Shown here one piece after another: positions 54,729 to 62,163 of a DNA stretch of 64,000 nt; the first letter of the stretch is position 1; each line of letters starts with the position of its first letter. Under the pieces are notes generated by a model that saw only the letters and a program-made list of their open reading frames with translations, had not been told where the DNA came from and searched no databases. Source of the DNA: a virus; the IMG/VR virus record IMGVR_UViG_3300042889_001540, positions 38,064 through 102,063 of that record; one strand, given 5' to 3'. A program made the position numbers and the translations under genes.

Positions 54729-55557
54729 AATATTCTTTTTTTATTCCTCCTGCTGTTGAATAAGTTTTAACAATATTGCCAGGCTTATCTTTGAAGTGTT
54801 TTTTCATAACTTCTACATTTCGTATATCGTCGTCAGAAAAACCAATTGTTGGTTTTGTTGGAACAAAATTATTACTCACATCTTTTTTTAGGAACGCTTT
54901 TTTGTCTAAATTAGACGACATTTCTTTAATGTAATCCACAAATTTATCCATAGCACGAACTTTAGCTTCTTCAGGATTTGCCGCACCCTCCTCATCATTG
55001 TAAGATACAGGATGGAATTTACACATATCCAAGTAAGCTTTGATTAATTCGTCATCACCCATTTCATCATCACCGGAAATACTTCTATATTTTTTAAGAT
55101 TCTTAATCAACTCTTCTTTGTCTATCCCGTTGAATCCTTCTATGATATAATTGTATACGGCTTGTTTTAACGTATTAGGATTGTGTCCACGAGCGGTTAT
55201 GATAGAAAAGATAGAACCTTCGTTAATAGCCTCTCTAAAGTCGTCAAATGCCGGTCCAATCTTGGCTCTCATTGCATCAATTAAAAAGTTTTTATCTCCG
55301 GGTGTTTGAAAATTTTTAAAAGGTTCGTTTCCATATCCTACAACAGTCTCACCATTATATTCAAAAGGTTCTTTACCTAATTGATGTCTGTATTCAGCAA
55401 AATCATCAGTACTCATCCCAATTTCGTCACCGTCCTCAGTTTTAACCATAATCTTGGTTGGCATATGAACAATATTATCGTCCCAATCGAATGCGTAATA
55501 TTTCATATCAGGAGTACCCTGTTCACTAATTCCTTCTTTTAATGTATTTTTTTTCAT
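54727..55557 (-). CDS. HAD-superfamily phosphatase-like protein
   Basis: 276 aa. HAD motifs in order: FDWDDNIV with D24 and D26 (nucleophile and acid/base), IITARGHN with T121 (motif II), a Lys-rich helix (motif III region near 205), and GFSDDD with D242-D244 (motif IV). These fit a phosphate-transfer enzyme with a long insert between motifs I and II (about 90 residues). The N-terminus MKKNTLKEGISEQG precedes the domain and could be an added leader. It is unusual to find such an enzyme between the sheath and tail-tube genes. It starts 43 bases after the sheath gene; its substrate is unknown. Confidence 0.75.
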   Translation of the reverse strand: MKKNTLKEGISEQGTPDMKYYAFDWDDNIVHMPTKIMVKTEDGDEIGMSTDDFAEYRHQLGKEPFEYNGETVVGYGNEPFKNFQTPGDKNFLIDAMRAKIGPAFDDFREAINEGSIFSIITARGHNPNTLKQAVYNYIIEGFNGIDKEELIKNLKKYRSISGDDEMGDDELIKAYLDMCKFHPVSYNDEEGAANPEEAKVRAMDKFVDYIKEMSSNLDKKAFLKKDVSNNFVPTKPTIGFSDDDIRNVEVMKKHFKDKPGNIVKTYSTAGGIKKEY

Positions 55558-55568
55558 AATTGGCTAAA

Positions 55569-55590
55569 AAGTGGGGACGAATCCCCACTT
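55569..55590 (-). terminator. Terminator after the tail sheath gene
   Basis: A 9-bp stem (AAGTGGGGA / TCCCCACTT) closed by a TTCG tetraloop on the minus strand, followed by TTT. It lies 11 bases after the sheath stop and upstream of the HAD gene. Confidence 0.88.
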
Positions 55591-55600
55591 ATGGTTTTTA

Positions 55601-58600
55601 TTAAATATTCTCGAACGAAGCTCCTGTTGGAGTAATGAAGAATTCAATATCGATGAACTCTAATGCTTTCGTCGGTTTTAAGTAAATTTTACCTGTTAAA
55701 GTATTTCTATCTAAATCCTCAGGTGAAGATGAAACAGTTACACGGAAATCGTATAAACCTCTATCTCTTCTAATTGAGTCTAAGATTGGGTTAACACTAT
55801 CTAAGAATTGTTGTCTAACAATTTGGTCGTTTTGTTCAAACAATAATCTTACAGCCACCGCTGAAATCAACTTACGAGCTTGAAGTAATAATCTTCTTAC
55901 ATTCAATCTATTAAGTGCCGTATCGGCAATTTGTAATGTTTTATTACCCCAAATTACTGTACCAACATCAGAGAAAGTTGCGATAGGGTTAATTCTACCT
56001 TGGTACAATGTATCTCTATCTTCTTGAGTTAATTTAACTCTCGCCTTAACTGAGTTTACAAGACCTCTAGTATAACCCGCAGATGCGAACCATGGGAAAG
56101 CGATGTTATCAGTTAACGCTAAGTTTCTACAAACCTCACCTGTTGCCGGTAAATAAATTTGTGTATTATTTACAGTATCTCTTGTTAAAACCCAAGGATA
56201 ATAAGTTGCGGTATAGTTAGAGTCAATTCCGGTATTATCTAAATTATCTACTGATTCTTGAGGATAAATAATATCCTGTGGATTAGTTGAGTCCGGAGTA
56301 TACATATTGTAATCCGGAGTTGTTGCAATATAAACTGAATCCGCTCTTTGGTATTGAATCATGTCAATAGTTTCTTCAACTAAGTTAGAGTTATTGATGT
56401 AGTCAATACTTGATGTTGCAAATACATTAATGTTTGTAGCTTCAGGGTTTCTAAATGTTAGAATACCCAGTAAGTAAGCATAATAGTCGGTATTAGCAAA
56501 ATCTTGAGTGTTATCAGCAACAGTAATTCTTTTAAATAAACCACTTCCGGTTGCGTTAGGGTATCGAGTTGAAGATGATGCTCCCGCTAAAAATCCTGAT
56601 TGACCTAATTGGAATCTATCTTGATTTGTTCTAAATTCTCTATAGATGTCCCAACCGTCGAATCCACCAGCAAAACATACAGTATATTTTCTTGAGTAGA
56701 TGAAATAGTATGGATTTTCTTGAGTTTCAGGGTCTGTTCTAAATTCTGCAGTACCACATTCAAATGCAGTTTGACCACTAGTTAATGAACTATTTGAAAT
56801 TGTGACTACGGTTGCACCGGAATCCATGTGGAAACCTTTACTTACATAATTCCAAGACGCCCCTTCAATTGGTTGTGGGGCAATAACCCAAGATTCTGGG
56901 GTTTGTTTACCTTTGTAAGATAAAAATGATTCGTCAATACCATATTGAGTTGAGAAACCTAAATAAGTTCTTCTAACAATATCACCCGGAGATTCTACTG
57001 TGTTTGGACCACCGGTTGGTGTACCGAATGGTGGATTAGCAATGGTTTCACCAGGGAAAAAATATTTTGTTTTAAATTTAGGGGTCGGTGATGGATTTAA
57101 AACTGAATCGTATTCTCTTTGAGTATATCCTTCAAACCCACAAGGAATTGCATCAATTGGGGCCTCATCCGCCATTTCAATCATTACGTATTTTGAAAGT
57201 AACGCGTATTCTCCGTTAGTGGAACCAAGTTTCTTAGCAACAAAGTTGTTAGAATTAGGGTCCATATTACAGTTAGTAAATTTTTCAATAACAACTGGGT
57301 TTGAATCAGTGTCAAAGAAATTTCTAACTAACACATCAAATGTCATATTATTAAATGATAGGTTAGCAATTGAAACTTTAACTTCAGTATTTGCAGCATC
57401 TCCATCTGAGATTGAAACAAATTTAAATAATTTGTAAACTTTATTACCTCTTAATTCTGACACCAAATAAGGTGTACTTGGTGATTGATATTGACCTACA
57501 TTATACGCTATTGATGACGGATTTTCACTTTTAGCATCCGGTAATGCAACTAATTCAGGATTAATACCTTTTATATATCCTTGATTATAAGCGTATGCCA
57601 ATGAACCAGGGTAAATCTCTTCAACAAATAAAGGAACCTCATTTCTTGATTTTCCAAAATTATCAACACCTAATACTTTAGTAATAAATTTTGAAGAAGC
57701 AGCAGATAAGTTAGTTTCAAATGTAAAATTATCCCCATCTTTAGTGACACCTGATAAACCAAATGAGGCATAAGGGTTTTTATCAATATCTGCGTATTGG
57801 TCAGTAGATAATAATGTAACATTAGTTAAACCACTTACCTCATAAATTGGTCCATGATTATCACTAGTTGAACTATTAGTATATAATGAAATACCTCTTG
57901 AACGAAGAGTTGCAACAACCATGTCATTGTATTCAGTATAAGCCGTTCCGGTAAAACTGTAATAATCTCCCGATATAGTTCCCGAAAAACTATCGGTTAA
58001 TCCGGTAGTGATGGAATCAAACGCATAGTTAAATGAATAACCTGAATAAGAGTTACCCGCATAATTATTAAAATTCGCATAGTACCATGAATCATTTTGA
58101 CCGGCAGATAAATCATTATTTGTTAAATTAAGAGAGTCAACACCATATGAATTCACAACAGTACCATATTGACCTATTAAAACATAATAATCACTTTCAG
58201 GGATTGAACCGTAAGCGATTGCCGTTGTTGCAGACAATGTAGGATTACCAACTAATGTTATTATAGTATTTGTAATGTCGTTATTATATGTTGATGTACT
58301 TCCATCTGAAAGTCTGTATTGTGTATTAAAGTTAGCCTGAACCACAGTTGGAAATGAACCACTAATAAAATTAACAGTTTCAGCACTGGTTGAACCTGTA
58401 AAAGATACAGACCAAGATGTTGCACCTGTTGGACTTTGATTTATTGTAGTAGGGTCAACATTTGCAGTAACTCTAATACTCCAAGATGGTCCTGCATCAT
58501 ATCCTGATAAACCTAAGATTCTTGTAACAAACAATTGGTTTGATTGTTGCAAGTAAGATTTAGCAATATATGCCGCTTCATATTTAGGGATTTGTGTGTT

Positions 58601-58813
58601 AACAAATTTGGTTGGTTCTGTTCCTCCGAAAAAGGCTTGGAATTCGTCATAGTTTGTTATAAATACCGGTTCAAATGCGGGACCTTTTAAAGTCTCACCA
58701 ACTAAACCTAAGGTAGTAACACCTACACTTTGTGCTACGAATGATAAGTCAGTTTCTGAAGTGTATACTCCCGGTGAAACGAAAACTTTTTGATTTGCTT
58801 GTGCTGTTGCCAT
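55601..58813 (-). CDS. Tail sheath protein, gp18-like (large)
   Basis: 1070 aa, much longer than T4 gp18 (659). The N-terminus has the sheath signature KVFVSPGVYTSETDLSFVAQ and GLVGETLKGPAFEPVFITNY; the C-terminal contractile core is clear (RNLALTDNIAFPWFASAGYT, GLVNSVKARVKLTQEDRDTL, RINPIATFSDVGTVIWGNKT, VRRLLLQARKLISAVAVRLL). The extra 400 or so residues sit between these as exposed insertion domains (about 150-450), probably decorating the tail surface. It contracts to drive the tube through the host envelope. A TATTTAT element lies 36-42 bases upstream and a strong terminator follows. Confidence 0.95.
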   Translation of the reverse strand: MATAQANQKVFVSPGVYTSETDLSFVAQSVGVTTLGLVGETLKGPAFEPVFITNYDEFQAFFGGTEPTKFVNTQIPKYEAAYIAKSYLQQSNQLFVTRILGLSGYDAGPSWSIRVTANVDPTTINQSPTGATSWSVSFTGSTSAETVNFISGSFPTVVQANFNTQYRLSDGSTSTYNNDITNTIITLVGNPTLSATTAIAYGSIPESDYYVLIGQYGTVVNSYGVDSLNLTNNDLSAGQNDSWYYANFNNYAGNSYSGYSFNYAFDSITTGLTDSFSGTISGDYYSFTGTAYTEYNDMVVATLRSRGISLYTNSSTSDNHGPIYEVSGLTNVTLLSTDQYADIDKNPYASFGLSGVTKDGDNFTFETNLSAASSKFITKVLGVDNFGKSRNEVPLFVEEIYPGSLAYAYNQGYIKGINPELVALPDAKSENPSSIAYNVGQYQSPSTPYLVSELRGNKVYKLFKFVSISDGDAANTEVKVSIANLSFNNMTFDVLVRNFFDTDSNPVVIEKFTNCNMDPNSNNFVAKKLGSTNGEYALLSKYVMIEMADEAPIDAIPCGFEGYTQREYDSVLNPSPTPKFKTKYFFPGETIANPPFGTPTGGPNTVESPGDIVRRTYLGFSTQYGIDESFLSYKGKQTPESWVIAPQPIEGASWNYVSKGFHMDSGATVVTISNSSLTSGQTAFECGTAEFRTDPETQENPYYFIYSRKYTVCFAGGFDGWDIYREFRTNQDRFQLGQSGFLAGASSSTRYPNATGSGLFKRITVADNTQDFANTDYYAYLLGILTFRNPEATNINVFATSSIDYINNSNLVEETIDMIQYQRADSVYIATTPDYNMYTPDSTNPQDIIYPQESVDNLDNTGIDSNYTATYYPWVLTRDTVNNTQIYLPATGEVCRNLALTDNIAFPWFASAGYTRGLVNSVKARVKLTQEDRDTLYQGRINPIATFSDVGTVIWGNKTLQIADTALNRLNVRRLLLQARKLISAVAVRLLFEQNDQIVRQQFLDSVNPILDSIRRDRGLYDFRVTVSSSPEDLDRNTLTGKIYLKPTKALEFIDIEFFITPTGASFENI

Positions 58814-58848
58814 TATTTAATTATTCTATTGTAGATTTATTTTATAGA

Positions 58849-58855
58849 TAAATAT
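58849..58855 (-). promoter_or_regulatory. TATTTAT element upstream of the tail sheath gene
   Basis: Coding strand GAATATTTATCTATAAAATA lies 36-42 bases before the sheath ATG at 58813, in a 120-base gap between the sheath and a plus-strand gene. A good candidate for the strong late promoter of the tail genes. Confidence 0.5.
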
Positions 58856-58933
58856 TCAATAGAATATCAAAAAACTTTACTTTTAAATATCTATTAGTAA
58901 AGAGTATGAATAAATTCTACCTTTTTTCTACCT

Positions 58934-59095
58934 ATGAAACAGACAAAAGAAATCAAGAACATTAAAATAGACCCCGCCGTCCACGAGATACTCAAAAAGT
59001 ACTGTGAAAAACGAGGATTAAAAATTTATAAGTTTTTAGAAAAATTAATTACAGAAACCTGTAAAGAGAAAAAAGATATATATGGTGAGGATTAA
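58934..59095 (+). CDS. Small ribbon-helix-helix-like protein on the opposite strand
   Basis: 53 aa (MKQTKEIKNIKIDPAVHEIL, ending DIYGED). The strand KNIKIDPAVHE followed by two helices (ILKKYCEKRG, IYKFLEKLITETC) fits the MetJ/Arc/CopG ribbon-helix-helix fold of small DNA-binding repressors. It is one of only two plus-strand genes in the window. It is convergent with the minus-strand gene at 59092-60132, overlapping its stop by 4 bases, and divergent from the sheath gene. Upstream ATG at 58904 opens a different, short frame and is less likely. Its position opposite the main transcript suggests an early regulator of late gene expression; this is inference. Confidence 0.65.
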   Translation: MKQTKEIKNIKIDPAVHEILKKYCEKRGLKIYKFLEKLITETCKEKKDIYGED

Positions 59096-60132
59096 ACCAA
59101 TAAGTTTTCAAACTGAATTGTGGATTCCAAATTGTCATCAGTTTTAACAACATCTATTCGTAAAATATCGTTAGTTGTTATTTGAATATTTTGGACATCT
59201 GTACCAAAATAATCTCCATTAATATAGACATCGTATGTCTCAACATTAGACCAAGTACCGAAAGAAAGATTTGCGGTGTAAGATACCATATCACTTAGGG
59301 TATCATTCCCAACAACAAACAAATAATTCTCTAAAAATTCGTTAGGGTTCTTAGGGTATTTATCTCTTTTTTTGTTATTTTCGGTTCCACTTAATTCCAT
59401 AAGTTGGGTTACTCTTGCAATTGCCGGTTTAACCTCAAACTCTTCTTCGTCAATCAAATAACCTAACATTGTGAAGTCATAAGATTGAACATAATACTTT
59501 CTAGAATCTAAACTCATTTGTGATTCGTCTGAAACATTATTCATAACAATTGGAACATATTGACCTTTGATAAATGTATAGGCTTGTCTTGATGAGAATT
59601 TCTGCATAATCACTTTATTCAATTGATTAAGTTCTCTCATTCTATTACAAATAATTTTTACACTGTAATTAATATCTACAGGAACCGGTTGAGGTATTGT
59701 GTAAATGTCCATACCTTGAACATTTCCATTCCAAGTCGGAACGGATGCGTAATAAAATTGTTTTCTATCCGGAATCGTATATTTCAAAGCAGGGTTGGTT
59801 CCAAATTTAACTTCGGGACTTCTAACCACTGTGATGAAGGGCGGGGATGGATTATAATCTAAATCCACAAATAAAGCAGTTTCAACATATTGAGACCAAT
59901 TTTGTGATGTGATTATAATATCAACCATTGGAACTGTTTTTCCTGCGGTAATGACCTCTAAATCAGTTTTAACAAAATCTAACATTCCTCTATCCAAATC
60001 TGCATGCAACACTGATTTAGGAAGATATGTTCCATCCTCATTAATATATTCCAATAGTTGTTCCCTACGAGCTGACAAGGTCTTCTGTGGAACTAAAGGT
60101 AATGTTGGTATAACTTTTTTTGGTAATGGCAT
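59092..60132 (-). CDS. Putative neck/tail-completion protein (gp15-like)
   Basis: 346 aa. The N-terminus is basic and Pro-rich (MPLPKKVIPTLPLVPQK). The middle has a beta-rich block with PQPVPVDINYSVKIICNRMR and ELNQLNKVIMQKFSSRQAYT, resembling the 'VDxxYxVxxxxxxxxxxNQLxxxIM' pattern of T4 gp15-type sheath-terminator proteins; the C-terminus ends NDILRIDVVKTDDNLESTIQ. It lies just upstream of the sheath in the reading order, where neck proteins are usual. It overlaps the 3' end of the convergent ribbon-helix-helix gene by 4 bases. The gp15 link is tentative. Confidence 0.6.
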   Translation of the reverse strand: MPLPKKVIPTLPLVPQKTLSARREQLLEYINEDGTYLPKSVLHADLDRGMLDFVKTDLEVITAGKTVPMVDIIITSQNWSQYVETALFVDLDYNPSPPFITVVRSPEVKFGTNPALKYTIPDRKQFYYASVPTWNGNVQGMDIYTIPQPVPVDINYSVKIICNRMRELNQLNKVIMQKFSSRQAYTFIKGQYVPIVMNNVSDESQMSLDSRKYYVQSYDFTMLGYLIDEEEFEVKPAIARVTQLMELSGTENNKKRDKYPKNPNEFLENYLFVVGNDTLSDMVSYTANLSFGTWSNVETYDVYINGDYFGTDVQNIQITTNDILRIDVVKTDDNLESTIQFENLLV

Positions 60133-60133
60133 A

Positions 60134-60577
60134 TTATTTAGTTATATATATTTTGTCTTTTAAATTTATCATTTCTACTTCACCCGCACTATAAACTGGT
60201 TCATCAGTTCCTTTATAAACAAACGAATCATATTTATATGGATTATAAGTCGCCACCACATCAGATGGTGGAATTGGCATATCCTCACACGGGTATTCAC
60301 AAAAATCAATTAAATCTCCAATAACAAACGCATGGACATTTTTTTGTTTTTCAGAACGAACTCTTTCTTTTCCTCCCGGTCTAACTCTAAATTCAACATT
60401 CTCTAACTTGACGTAATCGGCATGTAAAATTATTTTATTATTATATCTAACTGAAAATGTATGTTTGTGTAAATTATAGTACGCCATAACTCGTTTACCA
60501 ATAAAGTCATCTTCTTCTTTATTGATAACAATTTCATATATCCTTCTTAACTGTGATTCTTTTACTAATACTTTCAT
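60134..60577 (-). CDS. Hypothetical protein with (V)KE leader
   Basis: 147 aa. The first residues MKVLVKESQLRRIYEIV match the leader shared with the two genes upstream (MK-x-x-(I/V)-(T/K)-E-S-x-L). The body is basic with beta strands (RVMAYYNLHKHTFSVRYNNK, GGKERVRSEKQKNVHAFVIG) and a Cys pair (DFCEYPCEDMP). No family recognised. It shares one base with the next upstream gene and lies 2 bases before the gp15-like gene's start, in a run of small, tightly spaced genes. Confidence 0.65.
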   Translation of the reverse strand: MKVLVKESQLRRIYEIVINKEEDDFIGKRVMAYYNLHKHTFSVRYNNKIILHADYVKLENVEFRVRPGGKERVRSEKQKNVHAFVIGDLIDFCEYPCEDMPIPPSDVVATYNPYKYDSFVYKGTDEPVYSAGEVEMINLKDKIYITK

Positions 60578-60972
60578 TATTCGTAATATGTTGACACCGT
60601 ATTAACCGGTAAATTAAAATTATCTTCAAACCATTTTTTCATAGGTTCTTCCCAATGTTTATTAAACATACTGTCTAAATGTTCTCCATATTCACCCATA
60701 ACTTCTAAAATTGGAGCTTCGTCTTTGTAGCTTCCGGGGGTATCTTCATAATAATCTACCATAAAGTAATTAAAAACTATATCACTATAATCTTCTCCCG
60801 TCCAAGTACCTCCTTTATAAAAGACTAAAGAGTCTTCATTATCAGGATACTCGTCATTATCTTCATCCCCATCTCTACCATAAACCCAATTAATTTCGTT
60901 TGAGTTTAAATAACTATCAATATACTGATAGATGGCGTTAAATAATTTACTTTCTGTTATTAATACTTTCAT
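60577..60972 (-). CDS. Hypothetical acidic protein with ITE leader
   Basis: 131 aa. Starts MKVLITESKLFNAIYQYIDS, the leader shared with its neighbours, followed by a strongly acidic body (YGRDGDEDNDEYPDNEDSLV, YYEDTPGSYKDEAPILEVMG) ending in an aromatic stretch (WFEDNFNLPVNTVSTYYE). It overlaps the 101-aa gene by 4 bases and shares a base with the 147-aa gene. Unknown function; the leader is discussed as a possible targeting signal. Confidence 0.65.
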   Translation of the reverse strand: MKVLITESKLFNAIYQYIDSYLNSNEINWVYGRDGDEDNDEYPDNEDSLVFYKGGTWTGEDYSDIVFNYFMVDYYEDTPGSYKDEAPILEVMGEYGEHLDSMFNKHWEEPMKKWFEDNFNLPVNTVSTYYE

Positions 60973-61274
60973 ATTTCATCTACCTTAGCAAGGTTTTTTA
61001 TCCTAAACCCAAATTTATTACTACACCAATTTAATAGAATTTTTTCCGTCTCATCATAATCTAATCCAAACATATCTGTAATAAAATTCCATACCTCACT
61101 AAGAATATATAATCGTTTTGCCTTTATATTATACATAAATTTAAACCTCCCATTTTTGGATAAATAAATTTCTCTAAATTCAGTACGATTAAATTTTTCT
61201 AAGTCACCATAGTTTTCATTTAACCAATTTTCAATAATTGAATTTAACCTACTTTCTGTTATTATGTATTTCAT
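60969..61274 (-). CDS. Hypothetical protein with ITE leader
   Basis: 101 aa. Starts MKYIITESRLNSIIENWLNE, again the shared leader, then a basic helix-rich body (TEFREIYLSKNGRFKFMYNI, KILLNWCSNKFGFRIKNLAK). Overlaps the next gene by 4 bases and shares one base with the 170-aa gene. Function unknown. The leader plus helical body resembles the layout of T4 internal proteins, by analogy only. Confidence 0.65.
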   Translation of the reverse strand: MKYIITESRLNSIIENWLNENYGDLEKFNRTEFREIYLSKNGRFKFMYNIKAKRLYILSEVWNFITDMFGLDYDETEKILLNWCSNKFGFRIKNLAKVDEI

Positions 61275-61786
61275 TATATCCCTCTAAATTCGTTTTCACT
61301 AACATATGTCGCTATGATAGTCCTGTAAAAAGGTTTGTAACCCGCGTACGAATGGCGGTTATCTGACCTAACATATCCATCATCACTCACAACATAATAT
61401 CTAACTCGGTCTTCAGTTTCATAATACCCAAGATAATCTCCCAAAAATACCTCAACACCTAATTCATCAAGTGTTTTTTGATACACCGAAAATTTCATAT
61501 TACCAGGTTCCTGACTCTCAAGTTTAGAACTGGCAATTAGTTTAGAGGTTGGAGCCATTACTTGAACCAAACCTTGTAATTCAACCGGTGCCATGAATTG
61601 GATTCCATCTTCGGTCACCTCACCATAAACATCATCAGTTTTAGTTTTATATCTATCAACTCTATAAAGAATAACGGTAAAGTTCATATCTCCCAATAAC
61701 CATTCCTCACCCATACCTATGTCGAGAGAATAATCTTCGGCTCCGAAGAACTTACCTAATCTTGTTATTGGAACTAATTTTTGCAT
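61274..61786 (-). CDS. Hypothetical structural protein
   Basis: 170 aa, not recognised. It starts MQKLVPITRLGKFFGAEDYS and continues beta-rich with clear strands (MNFTVILYRVDRYKTKTDDV, GNMKFSVYQKTLDELGVEVF, YETEDRVRYYVVSDDGYVRS). The charged, evenly mixed composition and lack of repeats suggest a compact folded subunit, perhaps of the head-tail connector, given the neighbouring sheath and neck genes. It lies 4 bases before the 105-aa gene's end and overlaps the next gene by one base. Confidence 0.6.
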   Translation of the reverse strand: MQKLVPITRLGKFFGAEDYSLDIGMGEEWLLGDMNFTVILYRVDRYKTKTDDVYGEVTEDGIQFMAPVELQGLVQVMAPTSKLIASSKLESQEPGNMKFSVYQKTLDELGVEVFLGDYLGYYETEDRVRYYVVSDDGYVRSDNRHSYAGYKPFYRTIIATYVSENEFRGI

Positions 61787-61790
61787 ATTA

Positions 61791-62108
61791 TCACTGTTTT
61801 AATCTATTATGATATGACTCAGATTCAATAGACGATGAACTAATAACAACATTAACATTAAAATAATTTTTAATTGTATTTTTAATCTCACGATTCCATT
61901 GGTCTCTATAAACATCAGTTTTTTTCATGTTGTCTCTTTTTAAAAATTCACTTCCATCAGGGACAACATATGTAACCATCATATAGTATTCATCCTTATA
62001 AGTTTCCATTGGTTTTAAATTAAAACCCATATCGGATACACCATTAGGTTTAATGACATTCATCATTTTACCTATCATTTTTTCTAATTGTGTTTGATTC
62101 ATACTCAT
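61791..62108 (-). CDS. Small hypothetical protein at the divergent junction
   Basis: 105 aa (MSMNQTQLEKMIGKMMNVIK). A second ATG two codons in (62102, MNQTQL) is equally possible and would leave more room for the upstream TATTTAT element at 62115-62121. The N-terminal helix is followed by beta strands (EYYMMVTYVVPDGSEF) and a basic part (YRDQWNREIKNTIKNYFN) ending in a Ser-rich tail (ISSSSIESESYHNRLK). No family recognised. It is the first gene of the long leftward gene set, divergent from the SNF2 helicase. Confidence 0.6.
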   Translation of the reverse strand: MSMNQTQLEKMIGKMMNVIKPNGVSDMGFNLKPMETYKDEYYMMVTYVVPDGSEFLKRDNMKKTDVYRDQWNREIKNTIKNYFNVNVVISSSSIESESYHNRLKQ

Positions 62109-62114
62109 ATCTTG

Positions 62115-62121
62115 ATAAATA
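62115..62121 (-). promoter_or_regulatory. TATTTAT element in the divergent intergenic region
   Basis: Coding strand GTATTTATCAAGATATG lies just before the leftward start. The 55-base gap must also hold the start signals of the rightward helicase gene. Confidence 0.4.
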
Positions 62122-62163
62122 CTTCAATATCAACTATATTTAATTAAAATATTTTTTGTATAA

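Noticed and set aside
58904-58963. 19-aa plus-strand frame starting at ATG 58907 (MNKFYLF)
   Set aside because: Very short and overlapped by the better supported RHH frame starting at 58934.
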